DNA of 64,000 nt from Colwellia demingiae (GTDB lineage: Bacteria; Pseudomonadota; Gammaproteobacteria; Enterobacterales; Alteromonadaceae), in NCBI RefSeq assembly GCF_007954275.1, contig NZ_VOLT01000003.1, forward strand, positions 124,001 to 188,000, read 5' to 3'. How positions within the stretch are numbered: position 1 is the stretch's first letter; each line of letters begins with the position of its first letter. The position numbers and the translations under genes are program-made. Below, piece by piece: positions 17,466 to 26,517 of the stretch. The notes beneath the pieces are model-generated. The model was not told the origin of the DNA. It ran no database searches and saw nothing but the letters and a program-made list of their open reading frames with translations.

Positions 17466-18638
17466 ATGTATAAATTCATCACAAAGTTAGTTTTCATCGT
17501 CAGCTTTTCATGCAGTTTTTCTGCTAGCAGTCAATGGTATGAAACCCAAGGTCATGCTCGTACCAATGATATAAGTGTCGAACTTGCACGTACCAAAGCG
17601 ATGGAAAATGCGCTTAAGAAAGCGCTGCTTGTATCCGGCGCTAGTGTCTCCAGTGTTCAACAAGTAGTCAATGGCTTACTGACGCAAGATCAAATCAGTA
17701 TAAGAGCAAGTGGCAGTGTCAACTCCATTGAATTGGTTGATGAAATACATAGCGACAACCTAATTACGGTGACAATTCGAGCCGATATATTTCCCCAAGA
17801 GAAGAAGTGTTTTGCGGTAAACTTTAAAAAATCACTGTTAATTACTCGCAGTCATTTGTTACAAAGAGAACAAGCGAATATAGGCGAGATTTACCTAATT
17901 GATAAATCGGTTATGCGTAAACTGGCAGTGCAACTTAACCAGCAAAGTACCTTTACTAAAACGAGTAGCATACTCAATAATAAAACTGAATTTTCACGCC
18001 TTAATAATAGTTTAGCAAGTGATGAAATATCTCAATTAACTCAATCCTTGAGTGAAAGTACCAATAGCCAATATGTAATGTTCAGTGAAATCACCAATGT
18101 TTCATTTGATAAACAAGCGACTAATAGTTGGTTGTTTTGGCAACAAGGTGTATATCCAAGAAATTTTGCTATCAGTTTCTATTTATATAACGGTATAAAT
18201 GGTGAGTTGGTTTGGCAACAACGTTATCAAAATACGGCCCCATGGACGTTCACAAAACGTATCAATGTTGATGTAGATGGTAATGCTTTTTGGCAAAGTG
18301 AATATGGAATGATGGTGGAAAATATTCTTGATAAAGTCATTAAGGATATCGATGAAAATATTATGTGTGAGCCAAGCCGCGGTAAAATAATTCAAGTTCA
18401 AGGGAACCAAGTTACCATTAATATAGGCCGAGATCATGGCTTAAAAATTGGTGATGAATTTAGCTTACTGCACCTTAATCATTTTACAGATAATTCAGGT
18501 AAGTCTTATGCTGGTTTCAACTTAAGCCCTTACAAGGTGAAAGTAACCAAGTTATCGAGAGAAACAGCAACGGCAACGACACCTGATGGTCGCCTATTTG
18601 GTAATATTCAAGTGGATGATTTAGCCGTGCGCTATTAA
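17466..18638 (+). CDS. flgT: Flagellar H-ring protein FlgT
   Basis: FlgT forms the H ring around the L and P rings in sodium-driven Vibrio flagella. The 390-residue product has a signal peptide (VFIVSFSCSFSASSQWYE). The N-terminal domain shows ARTKAMENALKKALLVSGASVSSVQQV. The middle domain is TolB-N-like. The C-terminal domain (~300-390) includes GKIIQVQGNQVTINIGRDHGLKIGDEFSL, the FlgT C-domain motif. The presence of FlgO, FlgP and FlgT suggests a Vibrio-type basal body. Confidence 0.92.
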   Translation: MYKFITKLVFIVSFSCSFSASSQWYETQGHARTNDISVELARTKAMENALKKALLVSGASVSSVQQVVNGLLTQDQISIRASGSVNSIELVDEIHSDNLITVTIRADIFPQEKKCFAVNFKKSLLITRSHLLQREQANIGEIYLIDKSVMRKLAVQLNQQSTFTKTSSILNNKTEFSRLNNSLASDEISQLTQSLSESTNSQYVMFSEITNVSFDKQATNSWLFWQQGVYPRNFAISFYLYNGINGELVWQQRYQNTAPWTFTKRINVDVDGNAFWQSEYGMMVENILDKVIKDIDENIMCEPSRGKIIQVQGNQVTINIGRDHGLKIGDEFSLLHLNHFTDNSGKSYAGFNLSPYKVKVTKLSRETATATTPDGRLFGNIQVDDLAVRY

Positions 18639-18668
18639 AACGATAATCAAATACAACCTGATTAAAAT

Positions 18669-18705
18669 AGAAAGGGCGACTAAGCATGACTTAGTCGCCC
18701 TTTCT
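18669..18705. terminator. Bidirectional terminator between flgT and the M14 peptidase gene
   Basis: A 16-bp perfect stem (AGAAAGGGCGACTAAG with its complement at 18690-18705) has a five-base loop, between two convergent genes. The T-runs are short, but the stem is GC-rich for this genome. Confidence 0.85.
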
Positions 18706-18728
18706 AATTGTTTATTAGCAATCAAATA

Positions 18729-19637
18729 CTATCCAATAAAATTTATTGCAGCCGTTATCGCAGCAACTTGTGCCTTGATACAATTCTCATCATCAACTAG
18801 CGGGCTATCAGGGTAAACCTCAGTGGTAGTAACATAGGGTGCATCAGTTAACCCCATACATAAACCTAGCTCTCTACCTGCATAATTTATAACGCCAAAT
18901 TGCTCAATATCAACACCTATCAATTTACCATTGCTATCTTCTGGCGCAATATGAGTCACTTTTGCTACCGCTTGATTAATTGCCCCCTGAAAATCAGCTT
19001 CTGGTTTAGTTGAATCTCCAACCAAGTAGAAACCATCAGGAATATTCCAGTTTTTTTGCTCAATGGCATCACGGGCAGCAAGCGCAGGTCTAAACTCACT
19101 ATTATCGGTATCCGTGGTTTCATGCAAATCTATATGCATAGCAATATTAACATCAACTTCATTAACGAAAGACATTAATGCCGCAGATTCTTGTGCGGGA
19201 CTATCAGGGTAAAATGAACGGTTTGGATCAATCGCCTCATTATTCCAACGATTAATAGTTTCATACCCCCAAGGGCTAACACAAGGAACGATAATGATAT
19301 TGAATAGTTTGCTAAAGTCCTTAGCACTTGTTTCTAAAAAGCGGATAGCACCTTGAACGCCACTGGTTTCATAACCATGCACCCCGCCAGTAACTAGCAC
19401 GGTTTTATTCTTGCTTTGCCAGTCTTTACTTTTCATGGCATATAAAGGGTATCTACTTTCATCAATAGACAAACTACCGTACTGAATCATGTCAAATGAA
19501 GAGGTCTGTAACTCAAGTTTTGATAGTACTTCGTCTTGATAACAACGTTTTATAACTTGCTTGGTAAGCCATAAATCTTTATCTTCATCTGTCCAGGGTT
19601 GGCCTTGCGTACCGATCGAATAAACTGAATCACTCAT
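18729..19637 (-). CDS. M14-family zinc carboxypeptidase-like protein
   Basis: Probable cytoplasmic metallo-carboxypeptidase of the M14 superfamily (carboxypeptidase A/succinylglutamate desuccinylase fold). Zinc ligands are visible as HGYE in VTGGVHGYETSGVQG (residues ~85-95) and a downstream His in NIAMHIDLHET. DPNRSFYPDSPAQE contains the substrate-binding Asn-Arg pair of this fold. There is no signal peptide. The substrate is not evident; amidases and deacylases are also known in this fold. It lies upstream of the flgT terminator and downstream of efpL, with its own probable promoter. Confidence 0.8.
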   Translation of the reverse strand: MSDSVYSIGTQGQPWTDEDKDLWLTKQVIKRCYQDEVLSKLELQTSSFDMIQYGSLSIDESRYPLYAMKSKDWQSKNKTVLVTGGVHGYETSGVQGAIRFLETSAKDFSKLFNIIIVPCVSPWGYETINRWNNEAIDPNRSFYPDSPAQESAALMSFVNEVDVNIAMHIDLHETTDTDNSEFRPALAARDAIEQKNWNIPDGFYLVGDSTKPEADFQGAINQAVAKVTHIAPEDSNGKLIGVDIEQFGVINYAGRELGLCMGLTDAPYVTTTEVYPDSPLVDDENCIKAQVAAITAAINFIG

Positions 19638-19681
19638 GATGTAACCTTATTGTTGTATATGTTGCAGCCCTGCTATCAGAT

Positions 19682-19705
19682 ATAAAAATGCCCGAATAAT
19701 CGGGC
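19682..19705 (-). terminator. Intrinsic terminator after efpL
   Basis: GCCCGA-ATAA-TCGGGC. On the minus strand the stem is followed by ATTTTTATA. It lies 48 bases past the efpL stop. Confidence 0.8.
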
Positions 19706-19752
19706 AAGTTTTTTATTTGTAACTCATTTAGAAATAGCAGAACAAAAGCGTT

Positions 19753-20328
19753 TTACTTGGAGTCAGCTCGACCCATAAATTTGCGCTCTTCTGTATTTAC
19801 TTTAACTTTATCACCCGTTGAAATATGCTCAGGTACTTGGATAGTTAATCCTGTAGAAAGCAGCGCTGGTTTTGTACGAGCACTAGCTGAAGCACCTTTA
19901 ATAGAAGGGTCTGTTTCTGTAATGAGTAATTCAACACTGGCAGGTAGAGCAATACCCACTGGTGCATCGTCAACAATGATTACAGAAATTCCTTGAGTCT
20001 CTTCGTCGATAAATAAAATTTCATCGGCAATTGATTCTTTATTTAAGTTATACGGCGTGTAATCTTCATTATCCATAAAGACATACTCTTCGCCATCAAT
20101 ATAAGAAAACATTGACGGACGACGGCTTAAATCAGCAAAATTCAACATATCTTCAGCTTTAAACGTTTCGTCTACTTTACCGCCGGTAACTACATCGTAT
20201 AAACGCATTCTATATAAACTTCCGCCTGCTCTACCTTGCGGTACTGAACGGGTAATATCTCTAACAATTAGCACTTTACCGTTGTGCTCTATTGCTGCAT
20301 TTTTCTTTATATCGCTAGCCTTTGGCAT
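19753..20328 (-). CDS. efpL: Elongation factor P-like protein EfpL (YeiP)
   Basis: EfpL is the EF-P paralogue that relieves ribosome stalling at proline-containing motifs. The 191-residue product begins [20 protein letters not shown] and keeps the family landmarks [24 protein letters not shown] and [31 protein letters not shown], colinear with E. coli YeiP. The tip loop ([12 protein letters not shown]) is longer than in canonical EF-P and carries arginine at position 33, as in YeiP. A GGAAG ribosome site precedes the ATG. Confidence 0.95.
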
Positions 20329-20460
20329 AAGATGACTTCCTCTGAATTTATTATAAACAGTGTTGTTTTAAACACAATGCAGGGAAAATAGCATGAACCC
20401 GTGGATATGAAAATAACTTATAAGCTGAAAACTGCATTTTTTCGAAAAAAAATCAGATAA

Positions 20461-20722
20461 TACCAAGTCTATTAAGTTATTTCCCACTCAGCGAATATTA
20501 AAAGGCTTAGAGACAAGACATTGATTGAAGAGAATGGTTATTCCCTTGTCAAAATCAATAACACAGTATGTAAGCCTTTTAAACTCGCCCTTGGGAGCTT
20601 GTCAGAAAAACAATAACTGCACAAATTTTTTAGATATAGGATGACTATACCAGCACAAATTTTATTTGTTATAATTCTTCTGACATAGCTCTGAGGTGGG
20701 AATAAATTTAATGGAATTGGTA
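20461..20722. repeat. MITE-like element, family B, copy 1 (262 bp)
   Basis: The ends are imperfect inverted repeats: left TACCAAGTCTATTAAGTTAT, right the complement of TACCAATTCCATTAAATTTA, and the similarity continues into CCCAC.TCAG. Inside, at ~20491-20590, is a palindromic core AAAAGGCTTAG...CATTGATT...AATCAATAAC...TAAGCCTTTTAAA. No coding capacity. The second copy is at 55546-55808 with the same length. It fills most of the 560-base gap upstream of efpL. Confidence 0.85.
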
Positions 20723-20773
20723 TAAATCAAAATAAATATGATAACAGCCATAGTTGAATACACCAAAAAGCAA

Positions 20774-20806
20774 AAAAGACAAATATATGAACTATATTTG
20801 TCTTTT
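20774..20806 (-). terminator. Intrinsic terminator after the small coiled-coil gene
   Basis: AAAAGACAAATATA, loop TGAAC, then TATATTTGTCTTTT. On the minus strand it ends in a T-run. It lies 84 bases past the stop of the small gene at 20890 and supports that gene being real. Confidence 0.8.
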
Positions 20807-20889
20807 CAATCTATTGAGCTTTTATGTTGCTTACTCGCTAATTAATGACTACTAAAAATCAATAAGTATTTAAGTAAATACTAGTAACA

Positions 20890-21027
20890 CTACTCGTAAG
20901 AACGCTCAAGCCAAGCGATTTGTAATTTTAACTCTTCAATTTCATGGTTTGCATCGGCTAATTGTTCCACCGCTGATTTTTGAGCATTATCACGGTTATC
21001 TACACTAGCATCAGTATTTTTTGACAT
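20890..21027 (-). CDS. Small charged coiled-coil protein, unknown function
   Basis: A 45-residue product starting MSKNTDASVDNRDNAQKSAV and ending in a heptad-like helix EQLADANHEIEELKLQIAWL. A second in-frame ATG at 21051 would add nine residues (MAHEERRNM) and has GAGG five bases ahead; the inner start has GAGGAA nine bases ahead, so the start is undecided. The size and coil recall SlyX-type small proteins, but I do not see the SlyX sequence motifs, so I leave it unnamed. It has its own downstream terminator. Confidence 0.6.
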   Translation of the reverse strand: MSKNTDASVDNRDNAQKSAVEQLADANHEIEELKLQIAWLERSYE

Positions 21028-21384
21028 ATTACGTCTTTCCTCATGGGCCATGTTAGCCTCCAAAAAATTGTTACCACACCTGTATTATTACACAATAACT
21101 TACATATGTAAGCTTTTGCCAAAAAAACTGGCTAAAAATCATCCTTAAAACTGTAAATTAAATGGCATAATTTAGCATTCATCCTCATCGTCTATTCAAC
21201 CGATGTTGCTTTTATATTCCTATATTACAGCTCAGATTAAACTAGGATTTATAAGTGCCTCAATTGCCATTTTTTTCAAGTGTAACTGAGTTGCAAACTG
21301 AAAATTCAACAGTCCCTACAGATTTTTATGCAACTTTATTTAGCCTCACTATACTCAATAGTGTTGAATGGGTAGGAGTTGACT

Positions 21385-22410
21385 ATGTTAATAGCACGCT
21401 CTAATAAAAAACTATTAGTTCCTTTTGTTTGTTTTATATTCATTACTGTGATGCTGTCTGCACGCGCAGGGCAATTAAATATTCAATTTGAAAATGATGG
21501 AGTATTTGCCAACGATGGAAATTATACTAACGGATTCTCATTAGCATGGGAGAGTATGCCTGAACTCATCCAGCAACATGATAATGCCACAAATATGCCA
21601 AAACTATCTCAGTTGCAATACCTGATGAGATTAGCACTAACACAAACACAAAAAGCCTGGGGAATGAAGATCTCCCAACGTATGTGGACGCCAAATAATA
21701 TTAGGATAATAACGCTTCAAAATAATGATAGACCTTACGCAGGTTTGTTTGAGATAGAAAGTCACACAGCTGATTATGGTCCGAAATTCGCTCAAAAAAA
21801 CTGGCTAGCACTAGGGATTACAGGTGTAAAATCTAAGGCCGAATACGTTCAAACAAAGGTTCATGATTTAATTGGTTCCATTCCTCCTTTAGGTTGGCAG
21901 TATCAAGTAAAAGAAGAAGTTACTTTACAACTGGCCTATGAGATTGATGCTTTACTATTTAGATCTAAACGATATCGCAGTAAATACATGGACAATAATC
22001 AGTGGGAAATCAGTAGCTATAGCCATTTATCCTTGGGCAACTTTAACACTGAGGCATCATTAGGATTATTATTTAGGTGGGGAACCAGTTTAAATAAGAC
22101 CTTTGGCCGTTTAAGTAGTCACTTTGGCCACACTGGCAATACCACACAACTTGAAAACAACAATAATTTGACTATTTACTCAAGATTACAGTTTGGCTAC
22201 CGCTTTAACGACTTAACCATTGAAGGTGATCTACCTTATGAATCAATCCTTGATATCCAGCATAATCAAGCTAAAGCAGTTTTAGGGATGCAATGGACAA
22301 TAGATAATTACGCTATAACCTGGAGTTTGAATAGTTACACTCGTGCCTATAACCGGGATAAAAAGGCTTGGCACAGCTACGGATCGTTGACGTTAAGCTG
22401 CGCCATCTAA
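21385..22410 (+). CDS. LpxR-like outer-membrane lipid A deacylase (DUF2219)
   Basis: Probable outer-membrane beta-barrel of the LpxR family, which removes the 3'-acyloxyacyl chain of lipid A. A signal peptide covers the first ~28 residues (FVCFIFITVMLSARAG). The mature protein opens with LNIQFENDGVFANDGNYTNGFSLAW, matching the LpxR N-terminal strand with Asn and Asp active-site region, and has NNDRPYAGLFEIE, the conserved DRPYAG box. It ends with alternating aromatic strands. I start it at ATG 21385 with TAGGAG ahead. Lipid A as substrate is inferred from family only. Confidence 0.82.
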   Translation: MLIARSNKKLLVPFVCFIFITVMLSARAGQLNIQFENDGVFANDGNYTNGFSLAWESMPELIQQHDNATNMPKLSQLQYLMRLALTQTQKAWGMKISQRMWTPNNIRIITLQNNDRPYAGLFEIESHTADYGPKFAQKNWLALGITGVKSKAEYVQTKVHDLIGSIPPLGWQYQVKEEVTLQLAYEIDALLFRSKRYRSKYMDNNQWEISSYSHLSLGNFNTEASLGLLFRWGTSLNKTFGRLSSHFGHTGNTTQLENNNNLTIYSRLQFGYRFNDLTIEGDLPYESILDIQHNQAKAVLGMQWTIDNYAITWSLNSYTRAYNRDKKAWHSYGSLTLSCAI

Positions 22411-22431
22411 TTGGCCGGTACTAAAGTTTAT

Positions 22432-22986
22432 CTACAAACCTGACCGTTCTACTATTTCACTTTCAAAACCATCAATACTTTGCTGATTTTTCTTCACCCA
22501 GTATTTTTCAATACCTGCTTTATCTTGTTTTTCTGACCATTTAGCCAAATCTTTACGATCAGATTCATAAGAAAAATAGGGCACCGACATGCCACAAGAT
22601 GCCTGCACTTTAGCGATATCAAGTAAGAAAATCTGTCGTGAGGCAACACTCTCAGGAAATAACTCAATGTATTCATTCCACTGCGCATCTCCTTTGTGCA
22701 GTACTTTAGCACTGCCATAAGCTCGTAAAGTAAGTGGCGAACCTTCAAACGCACAAAACATAACGGTCATGCGCGGGTTTAATAAAACATGAGCTGCAGA
22801 TTCGTTACCACTACCCGTATGATTTAACCAAGCAATTGTAGTCGAATTAATAACCCGTAAACTATCCCCTCCCTTTGGTGATAAGTTAACTGTACCGGTA
22901 TCTGCGGCAGTACTAACAAAATAAATTTTTTGTGCTGCGATAAATTCAATATGCATTGGTGATAGTTCTGAAAATTGCTTTCCCAT
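22432..22986 (-). CDS. Pyridoxamine 5'-phosphate oxidase-fold protein
   Basis: A split-barrel flavin-binding-type protein of 184 residues (ATG at 22986). It shows the FMN-fold features IEFIAAQKIYFVSTAADTGTVNLSPKGGDSLRVIN and TVMFCAFEGSPLTLRAYGSA. This subgroup is annotated widely as a PNPOx-family protein of unknown substrate; it is not the vitamin B6 biosynthetic PdxH. The frame can extend to a TTG at 23013, but a ribosome-like AAGGAG lies between the two, favouring the ATG. Confidence 0.8.
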   Translation of the reverse strand: MGKQFSELSPMHIEFIAAQKIYFVSTAADTGTVNLSPKGGDSLRVINSTTIAWLNHTGSGNESAAHVLLNPRMTVMFCAFEGSPLTLRAYGSAKVLHKGDAQWNEYIELFPESVASRQIFLLDIAKVQASCGMSVPYFSYESDRKDLAKWSEKQDKAGIEKYWVKKNQQSIDGFESEIVERSGL

Positions 22987-23175
22987 GAGATTTATTTCAC
23001 TCCTTTGTGTCAAAAATACGGTTATTTAATACTGACGTTTGTTTAGTTATATTTACAAAATACGCATCATTATTAAAGAGAAACTATCACTTTATAACAA
23101 CTTTATGCTGATTTAACACAAAGGGTTGTTTAAGGTACAAATCAATAGGCTTTACAAAACTACTTTGGATGAAAC

Positions 23176-24540
23176 ATGTACGACCCACTCCTTGATGAGT
23201 CACTTGCCAGCAATGCGCCCTACCCTAGTAGCTATTGGGCTGATGTCGCAGGAGTCCCCCCTAAAGATGATGGTCAGTTAAATAAAGATATCACTGTTGA
23301 TGTTGCCATTATAGGCGCCGGATATACTGGCTTATCGACCGCACTGCATTTAGCGCGTGATCACGGTATCAAGGCGACTGTACTAGAAGCCAATCGAACT
23401 GCTTGGGGTGCAAGTGGTCGTAACGCTGGCTTTATTCTAAAATCATCAGGTCGTAAGCCTTATGCAAGTATGCAATCTCAATGGGGAGAAGAAGTTATGC
23501 GAGGCATTTACCAAGAGATGTGTGCCGGTGTAGATACCGTAAAAAGCTTAATTGCTGAAGGCATTGATTGCGACCCCCAAGAAAGTGGTTATATTCGTGT
23601 AGCCCACAAGCCAGACATGCTAAAAAGTTTACTGGCTACCGCTGCATTGCAAAAAAAGATGTTTGGCTATGATATCCAAGAAATAACCCGTGAGCAGTTA
23701 CACCAAAATTATATGGCAGATAACAATGCTTATGGTGCAATACGCTATCAAGATGGTTTTGGAATTAATCCATTAAAGCTTGCCTGGGGTTACCAAAAGC
23801 TTGCTCAAAAGGCTGGGGTCACCATTCATTGTGATACCTCAGTAGAAAAATGCTATCAAGAGTCCTCTCATAAAACTACTCAACAAAGCCAAACCACACA
23901 AATCCTGCACACACCATCTGGTATTGTAAAAGCTAAAAAGGTCGTTATTGCGACTAATGGTTACTCAGCTAAAAATTTCCATCCTTTAATTAAGAGCAAG
24001 AGCCTACCAGTACTCTCACAAATAATTGTTACTCAACCGCTAACACCAGCGCAATTGGCCGCTTGTAACTTTTTAACCAGCAATGTCATCATGGATACTC
24101 GGGCATTGAAATATTACTATCGAAAGTTACCAGATAATCGTATTTTATTTGGCGGTCGAGGAGCTATAACAGGAAAAAACGCAGCAGACCCATACTATGC
24201 CAACCGTTTACTCGCGGTATTGAAAACAAGCTTCCCAGCGCTAGGATCCTTACGCTACGATTATGCCTGGTCAGGCTGGTTATGTATGTCATTAGACGAC
24301 ATGCCTCATGTTTATCAAAATGAACAACAAAGTGTTTTTTATGCCATGGGCTATTGTGGCAGCGGCGTATCTTTTTCAGTACAAGCAGGTAAACGTTTGG
24401 CTCAAAAGGTTGCCGGAGTCACAGTGCCCAATTTACCCATTTATCAAACGCCATTAGCAACATTTCCCTTCGCACCACTAAGGCGTGTTGGTCAATGGGG
24501 CTATTTTCAGTACGGTAAAATAAAAGACCGCTGGCTTTAA
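23176..24540 (+). CDS. FAD-dependent amine oxidase, gamma-glutamylputrescine oxidase-like
   Basis: A DAO-superfamily flavoenzyme of 454 residues. The FAD-binding motif is VAIIGAGYTGLSTALHLARD with VLEANRTAWGASGRNAGF following, the pattern of PuuB/OrdL proteins. The C-terminal half has YYYRKLPDNRILFGGRGAIT and YAWSGWLCMSLDDMPHVY, also typical. It probably oxidises a secondary amine or amino-acid derivative. The exact substrate is not readable. It sits just upstream of the Xaa-Pro peptidase gene and may belong to the amino-acid catabolic island. Confidence 0.82.
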   Translation: MYDPLLDESLASNAPYPSSYWADVAGVPPKDDGQLNKDITVDVAIIGAGYTGLSTALHLARDHGIKATVLEANRTAWGASGRNAGFILKSSGRKPYASMQSQWGEEVMRGIYQEMCAGVDTVKSLIAEGIDCDPQESGYIRVAHKPDMLKSLLATAALQKKMFGYDIQEITREQLHQNYMADNNAYGAIRYQDGFGINPLKLAWGYQKLAQKAGVTIHCDTSVEKCYQESSHKTTQQSQTTQILHTPSGIVKAKKVVIATNGYSAKNFHPLIKSKSLPVLSQIIVTQPLTPAQLAACNFLTSNVIMDTRALKYYYRKLPDNRILFGGRGAITGKNAADPYYANRLLAVLKTSFPALGSLRYDYAWSGWLCMSLDDMPHVYQNEQQSVFYAMGYCGSGVSFSVQAGKRLAQKVAGVTVPNLPIYQTPLATFPFAPLRRVGQWGYFQYGKIKDRWL

Positions 24541-24638
24541 CGTTTCATTTAACTGAATACCCCCTTATTTAAAGTCTTTTCAATGTTATAACTCTGAATG
24601 ATAAAGCCCTTAACATTAAGACTTGTTTCACCGAACAA

Positions 24639-24653
24639 AGTGTATACAATATA
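24639..24653. promoter_or_regulatory. TGTATACAA operator-like box upstream of the first Xaa-Pro peptidase
   Basis: GTGTATACAATATAC region; the core TGTATACA is at 24641-24648, about 105 bases before the ATG at 24754. One of four boxes in this window sharing TGTATACAA. Confidence 0.6.
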
Positions 24654-24753
24654 CCTAAATTTATTACTGAGTACTTAAGCTAGAACATAAACTAGCACTT
24701 GAATACTCAGTAGATATGCTTCAAACAACGTTAAATTTTTAAAGGAAAGTGAT

Positions 24754-25989
24754 ATGTCCATTGGTATTGGTGGCTCTACAGCCGAAATAGAATTAAATAA
24801 ATTAACCGATATGATAGCTGATGTAGCCCCTATCTCATTAGATGAATATCAACAACGCATTAGTAAAGCACAACAGCTAATGCGTGAACAAAACATTAGC
24901 GCTTTGTATCTCAATGCGGGCACTAATTTGACCTATTTCACTGGCACTGTTTGGTATTCATCAGAGCGATTAGTGGGTGCTATTTTACCTGCACAAGGCG
25001 ATTTAATTTATATAGCTCCTTGGTTTGAAGTAAGTACGCTATCAGGCTTTATGCAAGTAAAATCAGAAGTTGCTAGCTGGCACGAACATGAATCCCCTTA
25101 CCAACTAGTTATTGATGTATTAAAGAAAAATAACTGCGCACAAGGCACTATTGCCATTGATGAGTCTACCGCTTTTTTTGCTGTTGACGGCATGATTAAC
25201 GCTGCAAAAGATCAAAAACTCTCGTTAGACTTCACCAGCAGTAAAAGCATTACCGCGGGCTGTCGAATGATCAAATCAGCGAGTGAAATAGCCTTATTAC
25301 AACGCGCTAAAGACATGACCATGGTTGTGCATCGCGCAGTAGCCAAAATATTGACCGTTGGCATCACAACTGCACAAGTTACTGATTTTATAAATAAAGC
25401 ACATCGTAAGCTTGGCGCACCTAAAGGCTCATCTTTTTGCATTGTTTTATTTGGCCAAGATACCGCCTACCCTCATGGTGTAAAAGAACCTAAAACTCTC
25501 GAAACTAACGATATGGTATTAATCGATACGGGTTGTTTAGTGCAGGGATATAACTCAGATATAACCCGCAGTTACGTGTTTGGTGAAGCGAATGAAAAGC
25601 AACGTGCTGTTTGGTTACATGAAAAAACAGCACAAGCGCAAGGTTTTGCTGCTGCAAAAATATCATCTGCTTGTGAAACGGTAGATATTGCTGCTCGCCA
25701 CTACCTTGAAACACAAGGTTATGGTCCTGATTACCAAGTTCCAGGCCTTCCGCACAGAACTGGGCATGGTGTTGGATTAGACATTCATGAGTGGCCATAT
25801 TTAGTCAGAGGCGATAAAACAGCTTTAGCAGCTGGCATGTGTTTTTCTAATGAGCCTATGTTATGTCTTTATGGTGAGTTCGGTGTGCGCTTAGAAGATC
25901 ATTTCTATATGACAGCTACAGGTCCCAAATGGTTTAGTGAGCCTGCTCATTCAATTGATGACCCTTTTGGCTATGAAGCAGAAGCATAG
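24754..25989 (+). CDS. M24B Xaa-Pro peptidase (aminopeptidase P/prolidase type)
   Basis: A cytoplasmic metallopeptidase of 411 residues that splits bonds next to proline. The N-terminal creatinase domain includes NISALYLNAGTNLTYFTG. The C-terminal pita-bread domain has the five dimetal ligands in VLIDTGCLVQGYNSDITRSY (two Asp), HRTGHGVGLDIHE (His), SNEPM (Glu) and RLEDHF (Glu). AAAGGAAAG precedes the ATG. It has a TGTATACAA box upstream and a collagenase remnant downstream, suggesting a role with proline-rich peptides. DMSP lyase DddP shares this fold; the context argues for a peptidase, but sequence reading alone does not exclude it. Confidence 0.88.
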   Translation: MSIGIGGSTAEIELNKLTDMIADVAPISLDEYQQRISKAQQLMREQNISALYLNAGTNLTYFTGTVWYSSERLVGAILPAQGDLIYIAPWFEVSTLSGFMQVKSEVASWHEHESPYQLVIDVLKKNNCAQGTIAIDESTAFFAVDGMINAAKDQKLSLDFTSSKSITAGCRMIKSASEIALLQRAKDMTMVVHRAVAKILTVGITTAQVTDFINKAHRKLGAPKGSSFCIVLFGQDTAYPHGVKEPKTLETNDMVLIDTGCLVQGYNSDITRSYVFGEANEKQRAVWLHEKTAQAQGFAAAKISSACETVDIAARHYLETQGYGPDYQVPGLPHRTGHGVGLDIHEWPYLVRGDKTALAAGMCFSNEPMLCLYGEFGVRLEDHFYMTATGPKWFSEPAHSIDDPFGYEAEA

Positions 25990-26011
25990 TACCAATCCAT
26001 ATAAGTAAGCA

Positions 26012-26043
26012 GAGTCGTTCTATGCTTCTTCATAGAGCGACTC
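26012..26043. terminator. Hairpin after the Xaa-Pro peptidase gene
   Basis: GAGTCGTTCTATG, loop CTTCTT, CATAGAGCGACTC: a 13-bp stem with one wobble. There is no clear T-run on either side, so it may be a rho-independent terminator remnant or an mRNA-stabilising structure. Confidence 0.5.
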
Positions 26044-26086
26044 ACACTATCTCAATAGACTAAAACGAATAATAATAATAATAATA

Positions 26087-26338
26087 CCAAGCAGTAAAAC
26101 GTACCCGTTAAGTGAACTATTTAACACTAGCTACCCTAAAAATAATGGTAACAATCTTGTTTATCGTTGGGGGTATTTAGCGGTACGCTTTATGATGGAA
26201 AATCATCGCGATAAGGTCGAAAAGAGCTTGGTATTATCTCGCCAAGGTGATTGGGCAGGATATCAAGCATTGATGCGTTCTTGGTCAACATCAATGGACC
26301 AGCAATGCTTTACTTGGTTAGGCAGTTTTGTTGAATAA
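26087..26338 (+). pseudogene. C-terminal remnant of an M9 (Vibrio-type) collagenase gene
   Basis: An open stretch of 83 codons with no start codon at its head translates to a sequence containing YPLSELFNTSY, then VYRWGYLAVRFMMENHR, then GDWAGYQALM, ending TWLGSFVE and a stop. I recognise this as the end of the catalytic module of M9 collagenases, whose family has YPLS.IFNT.Y and YRWGY.AVRFM.E.HR. The zinc-binding HEXXH part and everything upstream are absent; the frame is closed by a TAG at 26033-26035, and an (ATA)n run lies at the junction. A bidirectional terminator follows. This is a 5'-deleted gene, not an active one. Confidence 0.82.
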
Positions 26339-26382
26339 AAAACAATGTGGGCAAAGCGACTCCATAACGTAATTAATACCTG

Positions 26383-26406
26383 TACCAATACCAATACCAA
26401 TATCAA
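26383..26406. repeat. Tandem hexamer TACCAA, about four units
   Basis: TACCAA x3 followed by TATCAA, between the collagenase remnant and the LysR terminator. The hexamer resembles the outer end of family B elements; slippage or decayed element ends could explain it. Confidence 0.6.
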
Positions 26407-26445
26407 TACTTAAATTAAGAGCTAACGACATAGAATATTGATAAT

Positions 26446-26480
26446 AAAAGGCGCTAAGGAAAATGAAAGTAGCGCCTTTT
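26446..26480. terminator. Bidirectional terminator between the collagenase remnant and the LysR gene
   Basis: AAAAGGCGCTA, 13-base loop, TAGCGCCTTTT. It serves the convergent LysR gene and probably once ended the collagenase transcript. Confidence 0.85.
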
Positions 26481-26517
26481 TATTGAGTAAAAAAGCTTAA
26501 AATATATACCTATAACA

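Noticed and set aside
24754..25989. DMSP lyase DddP as identity of the M24 protein
   Set aside because: The fold and metal ligands are shared, but the adjacent collagenase remnant, proline genes and operator box favour an Xaa-Pro peptidase.
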